A stretch of 64,000 bases of DNA from Haloarcula pellucida. GTDB lineage: Archaea > Halobacteriota > Halobacteria > Halobacteriales > Haloarculaceae. The stretch is taken from assembly GCF_014647235.1 (NCBI RefSeq), contig NZ_BMOU01000002.1, positions 496,417 through 560,416 of the forward strand, written 5' to 3'. The position numbers were made by a program, and so were the translations under genes. Shown here piece by piece: positions 8,414 through 17,561 of the stretch. The notes beneath the pieces are model-generated. The model made no database searches and was not told the origin of the DNA. It saw only the letters and a program-made list of their open reading frames with translations. Each line of letters starts with the position of its first letter. Position 1 is the first letter of the stretch.

Positions 8414-9706
8414 TCAGTGCTCCAACTTCTCGTTGGCCTGTGTGAGTTCGTAGCGAATCACGAGCGGGTCGATGTCCTCGACCAGTTGTTCGCGCTCTCT
8501 CCGGATAGCGTCGGCGTCGCCCGGCGGGAACTCCGCGGCCAGTTCCACGGCCCGGTCGAAGTCGTCGCGGGCCGCAGAGAGCAGGTCGTAGGCGGCCTCG
8601 TCGTTGCCCGCTTCCCACTCCCACTCGCCGGCCGCGCGTCGCTCGCGGGCGCACTCGACTCGCGCTCTCACGAGGTCGGCGATGACCGGTTCGGTCTCCT
8701 CGCGGACCGTCTCGGAGTCGCCGTCGAAGGGGCGCTCGCCGGCGGTCACGACCCGCGCCACCACGCGGTAGGCGTCCAGTGCGTCTTCGAGCGCCGCGAC
8801 GCGGTCGGCGGGGTCGCCCTCGTCGTCCACGGCGTCGTAGGCCTCGCGAGCGGCTTCGATGGGGCGTGCGGTGACGGACGCTTCGAGGTCGTCGGCCGCC
8901 GCGAGGCCCGCCTGTGCGGGTTCGTCGTCGACGTCGTGGGCGGTCGCCACGTCGGTCGCGTCCTGAAACCGCTCGCGGGCGGTCTCGACGCGGTCGTGAC
9001 TGGCTTCGAACGCGCCGTCGTCGAGCAAGCGCTCGGCCTCCGAGAGGAGTTCCTCGCCGCGTCCGACGTGACGGTCCCGGACGAGGCGGTAGAGGTCGGT
9101 CGAGAGCCGTTCGACGCGGTCGACGACGCCGTCGATGGGCGCGTCGTCGGCGCCGTCGCGGGCGGTTTCGAGCGCGGACTCTGCGGCGGCCCGGCGGTCG
9201 TCGAACGCCGCCCAGTTCGCCGCATCGAGCGCTGCCGCGAGGGCGTCACAGTGACCGTCGAGTTCGTCCAGTGCAGTTGTCACCTCGCCCCACCCGTCAC
9301 AGGCGTCGGCGAGGAACTGTGCCACGTCGTCGACGTCCGCCTCGCGGGCGGTGAACGACCACGTCGCGCCTGCCGCCGTCTCGAACCGAAGACTGGCGGT
9401 GAGCATCTCGGTGACTGCCGTCGCGTCGGTGACGTCGGCGTACGGGAGCGACGCGACGAAGTCCCCGTCGTGCCCGTCGGGGTCGCCCACGAGGAGGAGG
9501 ACCCGTCGGTCGGTGAGGCCGGCGACGGCACCACAGTCCGCTGCTGGTCGTATTTGGACCGTCTCCTCGCGAGTCCGTTCGACGCCGACGCGCTGGTTCA
9601 GCAGGACGTAGAACAGTTCCTCTTCGCCGCCGAGATAGTCACGGAGCGGCCGCTCACGGAGGTGTGCGTCGGTCCGCGTTCGGTCCCCTGCCTCTCCAGA
9701 TACCAT
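8414..9706 (-). CDS. PH-like-domain protein with long helical C-terminus
   Basis: A 430-residue soluble, very acidic protein. Residues of about 20-140 (RPLRDYLGGEEELFYVLLNQ through FTAREADVDDVAQFL) look like a bacterial-type PH (YokE/bPH) domain: a short strand-rich module in which TDRRVLLLVGD is characteristic. The remaining 290 residues are almost wholly helical, with repeating Asp/Glu/Ala/Arg patterns, and may be a coiled-coil or helical-repeat scaffold. No transmembrane segment is seen. Function unknown; PH-like domains often bind proteins or membranes. ATG 9704-9706 was chosen; the open frame further upstream is antisense to kptA. Confidence 0.7.
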   Translation of the reverse strand: MVSGEAGDRTRTDAHLRERPLRDYLGGEEELFYVLLNQRVGVERTREETVQIRPAADCGAVAGLTDRRVLLLVGDPDGHDGDFVASLPYADVTDATAVTEMLTASLRFETAAGATWSFTAREADVDDVAQFLADACDGWGEVTTALDELDGHCDALAAALDAANWAAFDDRRAAAESALETARDGADDAPIDGVVDRVERLSTDLYRLVRDRHVGRGEELLSEAERLLDDGAFEASHDRVETARERFQDATDVATAHDVDDEPAQAGLAAADDLEASVTARPIEAAREAYDAVDDEGDPADRVAALEDALDAYRVVARVVTAGERPFDGDSETVREETEPVIADLVRARVECARERRAAGEWEWEAGNDEAAYDLLSAARDDFDRAVELAAEFPPGDADAIRREREQLVEDIDPLVIRYELTQANEKLEH

Positions 9707-9837
9707 CGCTACGGTCGGACTGCCGTCCGGCGCGCCCGGTTTCGTGTCTGTCGTATCTGACTGATAATTCCAGCATAAAGCTAGTGATTCGGGGACGGTC
9801 TGCCGGGACCAACGCAGCCATATATGATCAGTCTCCG

Positions 9838-10494
9838 TCACTCTGGGGCCTGACGAGTCAGGTACCGCGGCGGCACCGCGTCGGTCGTGTACGTCCCGGT
9901 GCCGCGGCGAGTGACGTCGCGCCCGTCGGCCTCCATCGCGGCGGCGTCGACGGCGAACACCACGGGATCGCTCGCGTGGCGGCGACCGACTTCGCGGGCG
10001 TCCGCGACGCTCCCCGAGAGGTGGACGTGCTGGCGGCCCATCGGCTTCAGTCCGTCGCGCTCGATGGCGTCGACGTTCCGCGGGGCGGTGCCGTGGTACA
10101 GCGTCTCCGGTACCGTTTCCTCGCCGGTGTCCAGCGAGACGCCGACGGAGTGGCCGTAGGCCGCGCGAATCCGGTCGTCCTCGCCACCGTCGCCACCGGT
10201 CCGCTCGAACCGGCCTTTCGGGTCCGTCGCGACGACTCCTGCGAGCATCTCGCGGTCGGCCCAGTCGTAGGTCCGTTCGACGGCGGCGACCAGCGCCGCG
10301 AACGGCGTCCATCCCGCCGCGTCGAGTTCGAGGCCGGCGTCCTCGGGGAAGTGCCTGAGCGCTCCCGAGACGAACTTCGAGAGCCGTCGTCGTCGGTCGC
10401 CCCGGAGGACGAGGCGGCCGCTGTCGCCACAGTTCGGACACTGCTCGCCCTCGAAGAACCCGTGGTCGTCGCAGGTTCGCACCTCGGCAGGCAT
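9838..10494 (-). CDS. kptA: RNA 2'-phosphotransferase (Tpt1/KptA family)
   Basis: A 218-residue enzyme that in eukaryotes removes the 2'-phosphate from spliced tRNA using NAD+ as acceptor; archaeal homologues have the activity but an uncertain natural substrate. An N-terminal zinc-binding segment (CDDHGFFEGEQCPNCG) precedes the catalytic domain. The latter shows the family's RRRLSKFVSGALRH segment (Arg and His of the active site), YHGTAPRN, and HVHLSGSVADAREVG. The ATG at 10492-10494 is preferred over the GTG at 10497. NAD+ use makes its closeness to the nad operon suggestive, but this may be chance. Confidence 0.9.
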   Translation of the reverse strand: MPAEVRTCDDHGFFEGEQCPNCGDSGRLVLRGDRRRRLSKFVSGALRHFPEDAGLELDAAGWTPFAALVAAVERTYDWADREMLAGVVATDPKGRFERTGGDGGEDDRIRAAYGHSVGVSLDTGEETVPETLYHGTAPRNVDAIERDGLKPMGRQHVHLSGSVADAREVGRRHASDPVVFAVDAAAMEADGRDVTRRGTGTYTTDAVPPRYLTRQAPE

Positions 10495-10533
10495 CACCTC
10501 ACGGTCGGCCGGTGACCGACAAAAGCGTCCCGC

Positions 10534-11349
10534 TCACCCGGTGCGGAAGGAGAGGTCGAGCGTGGGCGCGGAGTGGGTCAGCGCCCCCATCGAGATGACG
10601 TCGACGCCGGTGGCGGCGTAGTCGGCCACGTCCGCGACGGTGATGCCGCCGCTGGCCTCCGTGAGCGCGTCGCCCTCGGCCGCGGCCACGAGGTCGACCG
10701 CTCGTTCCGTCTCGGCGACGCTCATGTTGTCGAGCAGGACGACGTCCGCGCCCGCTTCGACGGCCTTCGGCGCGTCTTCGGGCCTCTCGACTTCCACGTC
10801 GAGTTGCGTGGCGAAGGAGGCCCGTTCACGGAAGTGGGAGATGGCACCGTCGAGTCCCATCTCCGCGACGTGGTTGTCCTTGACCATCACCATGTGCGAG
10901 AGGTCGAGGCGGTGGGTGTCCCCGCCGCCCGCGGCGACGGCCCGTTTCTCGACGCCGCGCAGGCCGGGCGTGGTCTTGCGAGTTCCCGCGATTCGCACGT
11001 CGTCGTCGACGGCACGCGCCTCGTCCACGGCTTCCCGCGTCTTCGTGGCGATACCCGAGGCGTGCCCGACGACGTTGACGGCGACGCGTTCGCCCCGCAA
11101 CACCTCGCGGGCGGGTCCCTCGACGCTGAGGACCACGTCGCCGGTCGCTATCGACGTGCCGTCGTCGACGGCCTCGGTGACGGTCACGCCTACGTACTCG
11201 AACACCGCTCGCGCGGCGTCCACCCCGGCAACGACGCCGGCTTCCTTCGCGACCAGACGGCCCTCGGTGTCGCCCGGCACGTCGTTCGTCACGTCGTGGT
11301 GGCCCACGTCCTCGCGGAGCCACCGTTCGACGTCGGCGTCCGTAATCAT
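10534..11349 (-). CDS. nadC: nicotinate-nucleotide pyrophosphorylase (quinolinate phosphoribosyltransferase)
   Basis: A 271-residue enzyme that converts quinolinate and PRPP to nicotinate mononucleotide, the third step of de novo NAD synthesis. Family motifs seen are AGTRKTTPGLR, HRLDLSHMVMVKDNH, the LLDNMS strand and EASGGI near the C-terminus, all carrying substrate-binding Arg, Lys, His and Asp residues. It is the last gene of nadA-nadB-nadC. Its ATG overlaps the nadB TGA by one base (TGATG), so translation is probably coupled. Confidence 0.95.
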   Translation of the reverse strand: MITDADVERWLREDVGHHDVTNDVPGDTEGRLVAKEAGVVAGVDAARAVFEYVGVTVTEAVDDGTSIATGDVVLSVEGPAREVLRGERVAVNVVGHASGIATKTREAVDEARAVDDDVRIAGTRKTTPGLRGVEKRAVAAGGGDTHRLDLSHMVMVKDNHVAEMGLDGAISHFRERASFATQLDVEVERPEDAPKAVEAGADVVLLDNMSVAETERAVDLVAAAEGDALTEASGGITVADVADYAATGVDVISMGALTHSAPTLDLSFRTG

Positions 11350-12953
11350 CAGTCGTCGGCCGGGGGTTCCGGCTGGTCGGGTTCGACGAGGTTGTGGGTG
11401 CCGACGCTCTCCGTGTTCTCGGCGGCGTGGCGGGCCACCAGCAGCGCGGTGACGCTGGCGTGCCGGAGTTCGTACAGCGACCGGGACGTTCGCGTGCGGA
11501 CGTAGGCGTCGACCTCGCCCTTGAGACGGCGCAGAACCGCCATCGCGCGGTTCAGTTCTTCGGGGTCGCGCTCGACGCCCAACTGCTCGTCCATCACGCG
11601 ACGCAGGCGGTGGAACTTATCGCGGGCGAACTTCGGCGGGAGGTCCGGGTCCCGTTCCAGCAAGTCCGGCGCCTCGATCGGCGCGACGGGCCGGCCGGCG
11701 GCGTCCTCACCGGCGCGCAGGCCCCACACCAGCCCTTCGAGCAGAGAGGTCGACGCGAGGCGGTTCGCGCCGTGGACGCCGGTCCGGGAGCACTCCCCGA
11801 CGGCGTAGAGACGGTCGAGCGTCGTCCGGCCGTACTCGTCGACGGCGACGCCGCCACAGAGGAAGTGTTCGGCCGGGGCGACCGGAATCCCCGTCTCCCA
11901 GTCGACGCCGTGGTCTTCGCACCGCTCTGCGAGGCCGGGGAACTCCTCGGCGAAGTCGACAGGTGAGACGTCGAGCGTCACCTCGCCAGTCGCCTCTCGT
12001 TCGGCCTTCACGGCGCGGGCGACCACGTCCCGCGGCGCGAGTTCGGCGTCCGCGTGGTAGTCCGGCATGAACCGCTCGCCCTCGCCGTTCCGCAGGAGGC
12101 CGCCCTCACCGCGGACCGCCTCGCTGACGAGGAAGGCGACGTCGCCGTCCGCTCCGGCGGTTCCACCGCCTCCGTCCGAGCCACGGGGTGGCTCGCTAAC
12201 ACACGCAGTCGGGTGGAACTGGACGTACTCCATGTCCTCGACGTCGGCGCCGGCGAGCGCGGCCATCGCGATGCCGTCGCCGGTGGCGTTATCGGGGTTG
12301 GTCGTCCGCGGGTACAGTTCGCCGATGCCGCCGGTGGCGAGGACGACGCTCCCCGCGTAGTGTGGGGTCACCTCGCCGTCGGCTTCGAGCATCGCGCCGT
12401 GGACCTGCCCCTCGTGGCGAATCAACTCCAGCGCGGCGGTGTCGTCCAGAATCTCGACGCCGTCGTGGTCGTCGAGATAGTTCAGGAACGGGACGTGAAT
12501 GTGCTTGCCCGTCGCGGCGTCGACGTGGAGGATGCGGTCCTCGCTGTGGGCGGCCTCGCGGGTGTAGTCGGGGCCGTCCCCGTTCTGGTCAAATTCGACG
12601 TCGAGCGTGTCGAACAGCACGTCCTCGACGGCTTCGTTGGCGTTCTCGACCAACACGTCGACGGCGTCGGGGTCGGCGGTGTCGTCGCTGGCGGCGACGA
12701 TGTCCCGTTTGAACTGCTCGGGGTCGTCGCGAGAGACGGCGATGCCGCCCTGTGCCCACCACGAGGAGGCTCCCTCGGGGCGGGTGGCCTTCGTCGCGAG
12801 GGTGACCTCGCTGCCCTCGCTGCTCGCGGTTCCACCGCTCGCTCGTTCCGAGCTCTCACGCTGTTCGAGCTCGCGAACGGCCCCCAGCGCCGCCGCGAGC
12901 CCGGCGATGCCGGACCCGACGACCAGCACGTCCGAAGTGTCGTGTTCGCTCAT
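11349..12953 (-). CDS. nadB: L-aspartate oxidase
   Basis: A 534-residue FAD flavoprotein that oxidises L-aspartate to iminoaspartate, the substrate of quinolinate synthase. The N-terminal dinucleotide fold VLVVGSGIAGLAAA is complete. SSWWAQGGIAV, the family's HTRDRILHV-like region (HSEDRILHVDAATG) and the C-terminal GANRLASTSLLEGL FAD-binding segment are present, as is the helical domain at the end. Two short Ser/Gly-rich stretches (about residues 35-50 and 255-270) look like lineage-specific loops. The start ATG lies 2 bases after the nadA stop, consistent with one operon. Confidence 0.94.
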   Translation of the reverse strand: MSEHDTSDVLVVGSGIAGLAAALGAVRELEQRESSERASGGTASSEGSEVTLATKATRPEGASSWWAQGGIAVSRDDPEQFKRDIVAASDDTADPDAVDVLVENANEAVEDVLFDTLDVEFDQNGDGPDYTREAAHSEDRILHVDAATGKHIHVPFLNYLDDHDGVEILDDTAALELIRHEGQVHGAMLEADGEVTPHYAGSVVLATGGIGELYPRTTNPDNATGDGIAMAALAGADVEDMEYVQFHPTACVSEPPRGSDGGGGTAGADGDVAFLVSEAVRGEGGLLRNGEGERFMPDYHADAELAPRDVVARAVKAEREATGEVTLDVSPVDFAEEFPGLAERCEDHGVDWETGIPVAPAEHFLCGGVAVDEYGRTTLDRLYAVGECSRTGVHGANRLASTSLLEGLVWGLRAGEDAAGRPVAPIEAPDLLERDPDLPPKFARDKFHRLRRVMDEQLGVERDPEELNRAMAVLRRLKGEVDAYVRTRTSRSLYELRHASVTALLVARHAAENTESVGTHNLVEPDQPEPPADD

Positions 12954-12955
12954 GA

Positions 12956-14077
12956 TCAGATCTCCAGCATCCGGTCGAGCGCGACCTGCGCCAGTTCCTT
13001 CTCCTCGGGCGCGACTTCGATGACGTTGCGCTCGCGGCCTGCGAGGAGTTCTTCCAGTACCCACGTCAGGTAGTTCGGGTCTATCTGGCGCATGGCGTTG
13101 CAGTCCATGCAGGCGTCGCCACAGAGCGGAACCACGTCCACTTCTGGGTGCCACCGCTGGAGGTGGTTGGTGAGGTGAATCTCGGTGCCGATGGCCCACG
13201 TCTCGCCGGGGTCGGCGTTCTCGATGGTCTCACAGATGGTCGCCGTCGACCCGACCACGTCGGCGGCCTCGACGACTTCGCGGCGGCACTCGGGGTGGAC
13301 GATGACGTTCGCCTCGGGGTCGTCGGCCCGAATCTGTTCGATGTGGTCCTCGCGGAATCGCTCGTGGACCTGACAGTACCCCTCCCAGAGGATGACGTCG
13401 TTCTCGACGGCCTCTTCGGCGTCGGTGCCCTCGGGGTCCCACGGGTCCCACTCGACCGTTTCGTCGGCCATATCGAGTCTGTGGGCCGTGTTCTCGCCGA
13501 GGTGCTTGTCGGGCAGGAACAGTACCTTATCGCCCCGCTCGAAGGCGTACTCGAAGGCCTTGTGGGCGTTCGAGGACGTACAGACCAGCCCGCCCTGTTC
13601 GGCGCAGAACGCCTTCAGGTCGGCGTAGCTGTTCATGTACGTGATGGGGATGATGTCCTCGTCCGTCGCGGCGGTCAGTTCCGCCCACGCCGCGTCGACC
13701 TGCAGGGCCTCGGCCATCCCCGCCATCGGGCAGGAGGCCTCCATCGACGGCAGGATGACGCTCTGGTCCTCGTCCGTGATGATGTCGGCGGACTCTGCCA
13801 TGAACGTCACGCCGCCGAAGATGACGTAGTCGGCGTCGCTCTCGGCCGCCTCGACGGAGAGTTGGTAGGAGTCGCCGATGAAGTCGGCGTGCTCGACGAT
13901 TTCGCGTCGCTGGTAGTTGTGGCCGAGGATGACCACGTCGTCGCCGAGTTCTTCGAGCGCGGCTTCGATGCGCTCGGTCCGTTCGTCCTCCTCGAGGTCC
14001 CGGTACGCCGGGGGGAGCTGTTCGAGGTTGTCGTACTTGAAGAGACTGAGGTCGGTTTCGAACTCAGCCGTTTCCAT
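12956..14077 (-). CDS. nadA: quinolinate synthase, 4Fe-4S enzyme
   Basis: A 373-residue enzyme that condenses iminoaspartate with dihydroxyacetone phosphate to quinolinate. Cysteines able to bind the cluster lie in SMEASCPMAG, GGLVCTSSN, HPECRREV and the CGDACMDCN segment; NadA normally uses three. ILGHNYQRREIV and GDSYQLS are typical substrate-binding segments. ATG 14075-14077 is chosen; a longer frame (to 14149) adds 24 residues unlike the family and would place the start upstream of the TATA-like TTTAGTA at about 14104-14111. It is first in the nadABC operon. Confidence 0.94.
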   Translation of the reverse strand: METAEFETDLSLFKYDNLEQLPPAYRDLEEDERTERIEAALEELGDDVVILGHNYQRREIVEHADFIGDSYQLSVEAAESDADYVIFGGVTFMAESADIITDEDQSVILPSMEASCPMAGMAEALQVDAAWAELTAATDEDIIPITYMNSYADLKAFCAEQGGLVCTSSNAHKAFEYAFERGDKVLFLPDKHLGENTAHRLDMADETVEWDPWDPEGTDAEEAVENDVILWEGYCQVHERFREDHIEQIRADDPEANVIVHPECRREVVEAADVVGSTATICETIENADPGETWAIGTEIHLTNHLQRWHPEVDVVPLCGDACMDCNAMRQIDPNYLTWVLEELLAGRERNVIEVAPEEKELAQVALDRMLEI

Positions 14078-14103
14078 TTCGGGCACGGTTGACGCACCTA
14101 TCG

Positions 14104-14111
14104 GTACTAAA
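14104..14111 (-). promoter_or_regulatory. TATA-like box of the nadABC operon
   Basis: On the minus strand the sequence reads TTTAGTA about 27-34 nt upstream of the nadA ATG. This is the normal haloarchaeal distance for a leaderless transcript and rules against the longer nadA start. Confidence 0.5.
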
Positions 14112-14283
14112 CCGTTCGGACTGTGGTGTTGAAAAGATTTCTCCTTCAATACGCGTTCGTGTTGGGAATCGCACCTCGATACCGGCGATTGTCGAATTGT
14201 GGTGTCTGTTACCGCGGAGCAAATAGCGGGGATGACCGTCCCGATAAGCCAGCCCTATCGCGGTTGTCGGGTCGCTAATCCTC

Positions 14284-14291
14284 CGTTTACT
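14284..14291 (+). promoter_or_regulatory. TATA-like box of the PhoD gene
   Basis: TTTACTTA lies 28-35 nt upstream of ATG 14319, as expected for a leaderless haloarchaeal mRNA. The rest of the 241-base divergent region between nadA and this gene (14078-14318) shows no gene or clear repeat. Confidence 0.5.
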
Positions 14292-14318
14292 TAGTGCATC
14301 TCGGCCGTCCGGCGGGCT

Positions 14319-15968
14319 ATGCCACAGACGGACGACGTCGACTACGGCCGCAGGACCGTCCTCGCGGCGGTACTGGCGGCGACGCTCCCCGGGTCGGCCG
14401 CCGCACGCGCACACGACGTCTCGTCGTTCCCCCGGGCGATGATGACCGCCGCCGGGCCCCCGTCGTCAGCGGTGTTTCCGCAGGGCGTCGCCAGCGGCGA
14501 CCCCACGCCGACCGGCGCCGTCCTCTGGACGCGCGTCTCGCCCGACGCGCACCGCGAGGGGGTGCCCCTCCGATTGACCGTCGCCCGCGACGCCGCCCTC
14601 TCGAACACCGTCGGGTCGTGGCGCGTCCCGGCCGACCGGGTCGCAGACCACGACTACACTGTCAAGGCCGCCCTCGACGGGGAACTGGAACCCGACCGGC
14701 GCTACTACTACCGGTTTGCCTACGACGGCGCGACGAGTCCGGTCGGGCGCTGTCGGACTCTCCCCGCGCCCGACGCCAGTCCGGACCGGGTCGCGTTCGC
14801 CCTCGCGACGTGTCAGGACTACCGCAACGGCTACTACGGCGCGTACCACCACGTCGCGAACGAGGACGTCGACTTCGTCGTCCACCTCGGCGACTTCATC
14901 TACGAACACGGCGGCGGGCAGTTCGACGACCGCTCGCTCTCCCTGCCCAGCGGCGAGAACGTGGCGATGGACCTCGACGACTTCCGTTATCTCCACCGCA
15001 CCTACCGCACGGACCGGTTTTTGCAGGAAGCGCTGGCCGCCCACGCCATCATCCAGACGTGGGACGACCACGAGATAGTGAACAACCGCTACTGGGACTA
15101 CGAGACGGGTCGCCCCTACGCCGGCCGCGGTGACCACCCGCGCAACGACGACCCCGAGTTCATGACGCAACTGTTCGCCGACGGTATCCGGGCGTGGTGG
15201 GAGTACACGCCGACGCGGGTCGCCTACGACCCCGACGCCGACTCGCTGCTGGACCAGATAGACCTCTGGCGACGCTACCGCTTCGGTGACCTCGTGGACC
15301 TGTTCGTCACCGACGAGCGACTGTACCGGACCGCGCCCGCCGACGGCGCGCAGTTCGGCGCCCGCATCGGCGAGAGCGACGGCGAGATAACCGAGACGAT
15401 GCTCGGCGAGCGCCAGCGCCGGTGGTTCACCGACCGACTCGCCGGCAGCGACGCGACGTGGTCGGCGTGGGCCAACGAGGTGTTGGCGATGGAGTTCGAC
15501 CTCGATTTGGGCGGCGTCGAACTGCTCAACGCCGACGCGTGGGACGCCTTCGCCGCCGAACGCGACCGGATTCTCCGGGCCGCAGCGGAGAGCGACAGTT
15601 CGCTGGTCGCGCTCACCGGCGACATGCACACCGCGCTGGCGGGCTACATCGAGGGGCGGGACCGCCGATACGGCGTCGAGTTCATGACGCCCGCGATCAC
15701 GAGCCAGAACCTCCGCGAGTTGCTCGGCCTGCCGAACGACCCCGAGGTTCGGCGCCTCGTCGAGCGATACGTACAGGAGTACAACCCCCACGTCCGGTTC
15801 TTCGACAGCCACGACTGGGGGTACGCCACCGTCGAGTTCACGCCCGACGCCTGCACGTACAGCGCCTACGGCGTCGACAAACGGACGAACTCGGCGAACG
15901 CGAACCGACGGTTGCTGGCCCGGTTCCGGTGCCCGGCCGGGGAGTACTCGTTGCAACGACGCGGATGA
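14319..15968 (+). CDS. phoD: PhoD-family alkaline phosphatase/phosphodiesterase, Tat-exported
   Basis: A 549-residue secreted hydrolase. The N-terminus has a twin-arginine signal (GRRTVLAAVLAATLPGSAAA). A fibronectin-like N-terminal domain follows (FPQGVASGDPTPTGAVLWTR), then the metallophosphatase core with LATCQDYRNGYY, VVHLGDFIYEHG, QTWDDHEIVNN and ALTGDMHTA, which supply the metal ligands. PhoD enzymes release phosphate from phosphodiesters and monoesters outside the cell. The TATA-like box at 14284 supports the start. It is likely a monocistronic gene; phosphate control is plausible but no site was identified. Confidence 0.92.
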   Translation: MPQTDDVDYGRRTVLAAVLAATLPGSAAARAHDVSSFPRAMMTAAGPPSSAVFPQGVASGDPTPTGAVLWTRVSPDAHREGVPLRLTVARDAALSNTVGSWRVPADRVADHDYTVKAALDGELEPDRRYYYRFAYDGATSPVGRCRTLPAPDASPDRVAFALATCQDYRNGYYGAYHHVANEDVDFVVHLGDFIYEHGGGQFDDRSLSLPSGENVAMDLDDFRYLHRTYRTDRFLQEALAAHAIIQTWDDHEIVNNRYWDYETGRPYAGRGDHPRNDDPEFMTQLFADGIRAWWEYTPTRVAYDPDADSLLDQIDLWRRYRFGDLVDLFVTDERLYRTAPADGAQFGARIGESDGEITETMLGERQRRWFTDRLAGSDATWSAWANEVLAMEFDLDLGGVELLNADAWDAFAAERDRILRAAAESDSSLVALTGDMHTALAGYIEGRDRRYGVEFMTPAITSQNLRELLGLPNDPEVRRLVERYVQEYNPHVRFFDSHDWGYATVEFTPDACTYSAYGVDKRTNSANANRRLLARFRCPAGEYSLQRRG

Positions 15969-16075
15969 CGTTCTTCGGTCGGGCGAACTCACACCTGCAC
16001 AGCCAGACCGTCCCGAGCGTCTCGGCTCGCGTCGGTAAGAGCAACTGTTAGGGCCCTCCCCATCCACGCGCCTGT

Positions 16076-17293
16076 ATGACCGACATCGACGCCGAAACCC
16101 TCGCCGACCGAGTCCGCGAGGGCGAGTTGCGCCTGTACGAACTCGAAGCCCACACCGACGCCGAGACGGCCGCCGCCGCCCGCCGGCGCCTGCTGGCCGA
16201 GGAGACCGGCGTAGACCTCGACGTGATCGCCGAGTACGCCTTCGACGCCGCCGACGCCGAACCGAACATCGAGAACATGATCGGCGCGGCCCAGATTCCG
16301 ATGGGCGTCGTCGGCCCCCTGCCCATCGACGGCGGCGCGGCCGAGGGCGAGCACTACCTCCCGCTGGCGACCACCGAGGGCGCCCTGCTGGCCTCAGTCA
16401 ACCGCGGCGTCTCGACCATCCGGAACGCCGGCGGCGCTACCGCGCGCGTCCTCAAGTCCGGGATGACTCGCGCGCCGGTGTTCCGGGTCGAAGACGTCGC
16501 CGAGGCCGGCGAGGTGTCCTCGTGGGTCCGAGAGAACGTCGACCGACTCGCCGAGGCCGCCGAGTCGACGACCAGCCACGGCGAACTACAGGACGTGACT
16601 CCCTACGTCGTCGGCGACAGCGTCTTTCTGCGTTTCTCCTACGACACGAAGGACGCGATGGGGATGAACATGGCGACCATCGCCACCGAGGCGGCCTGCG
16701 ACGTGGTCGAGCGCGAGACGCCCGCGGACCTCGTGGCCCTGTCGGGCAACCTCTGTTCGGACAAGAAACCCGCCGCCATCAACGCCATCGAGGGCCGGGG
16801 TCGGACCGTCTCGGCGGACGTGCTGATTCCCCACGAACAGGTCGAGGAGCGCCTCGACACCACGTCGGCGGCCATCGTCGAGGCAAACACCCGGAAGAAC
16901 CTCGTCGGGTCGGCCAAAGCCGGCGCGCTGGGCTTTAACGCCCACGCGGCCAACGTCGTCGCCGCCGCGTTCCTCGCGATGGGACAGGACGCCGCGCAGG
17001 TCGTCGAGGGGAGCAACGCCATCACGACCGTCGACGACCGCGAGGACGGCCTCTACGCCTCCGTCACCATCGCCTCGCTGGAGGTCGGCACCGTCGGCGG
17101 CGGGACGGGCCTGCCGACCCAATCGGAAGCACTCGACGTACTGGGGTACGGTGGCGGCGGCGACCCCGCCGGGAGCAACGCCGACGCGCTGGCGGAGGTC
17201 ATCGCTGCGGGTGCGCTGGCGGGCGAACTCTCGCTGCTGGCGGCGCTGTCCTCGCGACACCTCTCCTCGGCCCACGCCGAACTCGGGCGGTAA
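16076..17293 (+). CDS. hmgA: 3-hydroxy-3-methylglutaryl-CoA reductase, class I (NADPH)
   Basis: A 405-residue cytosolic enzyme that makes mevalonate, the first committed step to archaeal isoprenoid lipids, carotenoids and quinones. Motifs in order are ENMIGAAQIPMGVVGPL (CoA binding), TTEGALLAS with the catalytic Glu, DAMGMNM (NADPH binding), SDKKPAAIN with the catalytic Lys, GQDAAQ with the catalytic Asp, GTVGGGTGLPT, and the C-terminal HLSSAH with the catalytic His. The absence of the eukaryotic membrane domain is normal for archaea. It is the target of mevinolin in haloarchaeal genetics. ATG 16076 is the start in family alignments as I recall them. Confidence 0.96.
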   Translation: MTDIDAETLADRVREGELRLYELEAHTDAETAAAARRRLLAEETGVDLDVIAEYAFDAADAEPNIENMIGAAQIPMGVVGPLPIDGGAAEGEHYLPLATTEGALLASVNRGVSTIRNAGGATARVLKSGMTRAPVFRVEDVAEAGEVSSWVRENVDRLAEAAESTTSHGELQDVTPYVVGDSVFLRFSYDTKDAMGMNMATIATEAACDVVERETPADLVALSGNLCSDKKPAAINAIEGRGRTVSADVLIPHEQVEERLDTTSAAIVEANTRKNLVGSAKAGALGFNAHAANVVAAAFLAMGQDAAQVVEGSNAITTVDDREDGLYASVTIASLEVGTVGGGTGLPTQSEALDVLGYGGGGDPAGSNADALAEVIAAGALAGELSLLAALSSRHLSSAHAELGR

Positions 17294-17416
17294 CCGGACC
17301 CACCGGACGGACGACCACTTTCACTTTCACTCCGGAGGTGTGGCTCCGGTTTATCCCCCGACGCTCACAACGTCCGAAAGCGTCCGCCGGGCAGCACCCG
17401 CGGGCGCGCCACTACT

Positions 17417-17545
17417 ATGTCCCCACCACCGACCGACGACGAGTCGACAGTATCGCTCACACATCGACTCCTCCACCTGCTGAAGTTGCTCGCGACGACG
17501 CTCGCGGCGCTGGCGGGACTGGCGAAGACGCTCGGGTGGGTCTGA
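17417..17545 (+). CDS. small hydrophobic protein, 42 residues
   Basis: ATG 17417 to TGA 17543-17545. The N-terminal 12 residues are polar (MSPPPTDDE...) and the rest forms a Leu/Ala/Thr-rich hydrophobic or amphipathic helix of about 25 residues ending in KTLGWV. Most codons end in G or C, as in neighbouring genes. It stands between hmgA and a convergent membrane-protein gene (stop at 17562). It may be a single-pass membrane peptide. No family recognised, and a chance frame cannot be excluded. Confidence 0.45.
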   Translation: MSPPPTDDESTVSLTHRLLHLLKLLATTLAALAGLAKTLGWV

Positions 17546-17561
17546 CGGCCCACCACCGTTT

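Noticed and set aside
14078-14149. Longer N-terminus of nadA
   Set aside because: It would place the start upstream of the TATA-like box at 14104-14111 and adds residues unlike the family.
14466-16067. Minus-strand frame of over 500 codons opposite the PhoD gene
   Set aside because: It is the antisense shadow of a protein with Tat signal and all phosphatase motifs.
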